Assembly: GCA_038501785.1 (NCBI GenBank)
Contig: JBAMJR010000097.1
Location: 4,155,001 to 4,219,000, forward strand
Direction of reading: 5' to 3'
DNA length: 64,000 bases
Origin: Myoxocephalus aenaeus
Taxonomy: Eukaryota > Chordata > Actinopteri > Perciformes > Cottidae
Made by a program: the position numbers and the translations under genes. Below, in pieces: positions 61,761 to 64,000 of this stretch (position 1 is its first letter; the number at the start of each line of letters is the position of its first letter). The notes beneath the pieces are model-generated. The model saw only the letters and a list, made by a program, of their open reading frames with translations, had not been told where the DNA came from and searched no databases.

Positions 61761-64000
61761 CTAAGGTCAATGTTGCGTTCAAGAGCTTCTCGTTAACATC
61801 ACCATTCCCAGCTAATGTCTGTGTGGCTAACACTATCATATATTAGCAAGGTGTTTATATAAATAGTACTATTTATTTATTAACGTTTTGTTGAGCAGAA
61901 GGTTGCTGCTCATATCTGATCGAGGTCCTACTTTTCCAAATACTTTTCTGTATAGAGTCTGTGGTGTTGCAGGAGCAGGCCATACTCATAGGTTTGCAGT
62001 AAGTAATGTCCACAAATTCACACTTTATTGAACTATCTATTTCTTCATATAACTGTGAAGCAGCAGCTACAATTCTCAATAATGACTTTGCCCGTCGACC
62101 ATCATCTACCTGCATGCATATCTTTTATTGTTGTTTAGCTGTCTGACTGATTTATATATTTCACATACTCTGCAGGCTTTTATGTCCTGTGCCTCTGACA
62201 TGGATGTGTTTTAGTGTCTAACTTGTCTCTATCTTGTCTTTAGTCCATTCTATTTTAACATTGTTATCCCTCGTTTTATTTGCTTGGTGTGTGTTGAATT
62301 TGTGATGTTGTCTTGTCAGTACTTGAAAATGTCTCCTGAATGAGGATACTATGTATTTTAATATTCTCACTCATTCATTGTTTGTGCACGCATTTTAAAA
62401 GCCTCAACATTTTATGAACTTGTGTATTTAATCCTATTTCTGTTTTTAGGTTGTTGTTTTTTTAACATCTGCCTCTCAGGACTACAGATGAAAACTAGCC
62501 TCTTGGCTAACTCTAGCGCATTTACTGAAATGTTTTTATTAATGTGCACTGTCCCCTGACGGTCTGCATGCTCCCAAGTGGTCAGTCACTCGATATAATA
62601 GCGCCCACCAGGGGGTGATCACGGTCTTTCACTCTTCTGACCTCTAAATCAGTTTGTTTGAAATCTTTCAGTCTGTGCTGGACTACAATATATTACATCC
62701 TTAGAGAGGTACACTTTGGCCCATGTTGAATATATTCCAATAAGATCTTGATCATTAAAACAATAAATAATTCAATGACATTTTAACTTACACCCTAAAG
62801 ACATAACTCACCATGCAGTTGGTTGCAGCGGGCTAACTGCTAATTGGCCACAGCGCATATTTTGCAGGAATGTCTGACCACAGGGCTCATGCCTGAACCG
62901 ATGCCTGATCATCTTTAAATGACCAGGTGTGCAGAGGAAATAAATGTGCTATTTGACCTTTACAATAGAAAATGCAAATAAAGACAATCATTTGAAGTTG
63001 ATGCATACAGATTGTTTTGAAATAAATGCAAGCTTTATGAGAATAAGACCAATAACATACATAAAGGCAACAACTAAAAACCACTGGCCAATTATTCAGA
63101 GATTATAACTTCCTAAGAAATATTTGTATTTCTAACTTGGCATGGGGGTCATTCAGGGTACATAATCTTAAACGGATGTAGAAATATGGCCCACCCAAAT
63201 GTATCATATAATGTCACAAGCAGTGCTGCAGTGAATTGAGAAACAACGAGTAATGTATGCTGCGTCACTCCTTTCTCTGACAAATAATACACAAATAGTC
63301 AATTTATTATGTATTTGTATTTCATTTCAGTCACTACAGGGCTCAATGTCATGAGAAAAGAGTAAAATCAGATTTAGTGACACATGGGGGCAGGCTTAAG
63401 GCCTCACTGGCTGGTCTGATAACAACACTGACACAGAAAAGGGTGCAGACAAGCTATCTTATCAGAAGTTGCCAGCTAACACCCAGGTGCTCATGACTTC
63501 AGTCTGGCTGTGGAATCTCATGAACTTAAACTACTGCTGGTCTATGGACAGCACGCAGGGAGGCACCTCATCAAAGGGCGGACACTCTGGGGTGCAGGAG
63601 GCACAGAGCGGTCTCAGATTTAATCAGACTGTGTGCACCGTATTTCATTTTTTGCAATCATGGAGTGTCTTGCTCCGCCTGAGTGAAAAAGGGCAAACGC
63701 AAAGCTCCATAGCTAATTTAACACCGCTCCTTTTTGCTTAAACTCGATGTTTTAAGGTCAAAGAAAAGCTGTTATTTTTTGCATTTCCAATTATATCTTA
63801 TAAAGGTTTTCACATTATCTATTGCAGCACAGTGCAAACTCTGGTGGCACATAATTTCTTATTTGAGAAGATATGTCCTCAAGTCCATGTAGTTTTTGTC
63901 ATCGTAATACAATTTTCAGAATAATCACTTGTTCAGTCCTATAAATCAATCTTTTAAAGGCCCTCAGGTGTCACGTTAGCTACATGTTAACTTACTGTAT
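61761..64000. other. Right-hand intergenic DNA, nothing recognised
   Basis: Sequence upstream of exd1 to the window edge. It is A+T-rich with short unrecognised frames, and no gene, RNA or repeat family was identified. Confidence 0.6.

Overview
The window is eukaryotic nuclear DNA from a bony fish, most likely a spiny-rayed teleost. Six protein-coding genes with short phase-consistent introns can be read, all on the minus strand. They are separated by non-coding DNA containing dinucleotide microsatellites and interspersed repeats that look typical of teleosts. There is no bacterial gene organisation, CRISPR array or provirus.

Layout, left to right. (1) 1-6465: first coding exon of dpf3 (BAF-complex PHD-finger protein) and part of its first intron, which runs off the left edge. 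That intron carries a hAT-type DNA transposon (1927-4524) with a perfect 8-bp target-site duplication; inside it are a decayed transposase C-terminus, a 22-bp triplication and a roughly 38-copy 37-bp minisatellite. (2) 8961-15213: complete zfyve1 (DFCP1), 11 coding exons, 786 aa. (3) 17172-17998: a three-exon atypical Rho GTPase of the RhoU/RhoV type, 222 aa. (4) 18.3-29.0 kb: no gene recognised. (5) 29247-30454: chac1, three exons, 190 aa. (6) 32882-37902: dll4, 11 coding exons, 688 aa, with a TATA-type promoter. (7) 38.4-58.1 kb: no gene recognised; candidate regulatory DNA and repeats. (8) 58121-61536: exd1, 11 coding exons, 554 aa. (9) 61.8-64 kb: nothing recognised.

Context. From memory, human DPF3-DCAF4-ZFYVE1 lie on 14q24 and RHOV-VPS18-DLL4-CHAC1-INO80-EXD1 on 15q15. 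This window joins both sets, lacks dcaf4, vps18 and ino80, and has chac1 and dll4 as tandem neighbours. The genes do not form a pathway: dpf3 acts on chromatin, zfyve1 in phosphoinositide-marked ER/Golgi/autophagy membranes, the Rho protein in signalling, chac1 in glutathione breakdown (reported also to affect Notch), dll4 as a Notch ligand, and exd1 in the piRNA pathway.

No wholly new gene system was found. The most informative observations are the composite hAT element with its minisatellite, an apparent GC-AG intron and a two-codon terminal exon in dll4, loss of the terminal cysteine in the Rho protein, a degenerate exonuclease motif I in EXD1, two upstream ORFs before chac1, and a possible intron-3 arterial enhancer in dll4. 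Exon joins were derived by hand from splice signals, reading phase and remembered family sequences, without transcripts or database searches.
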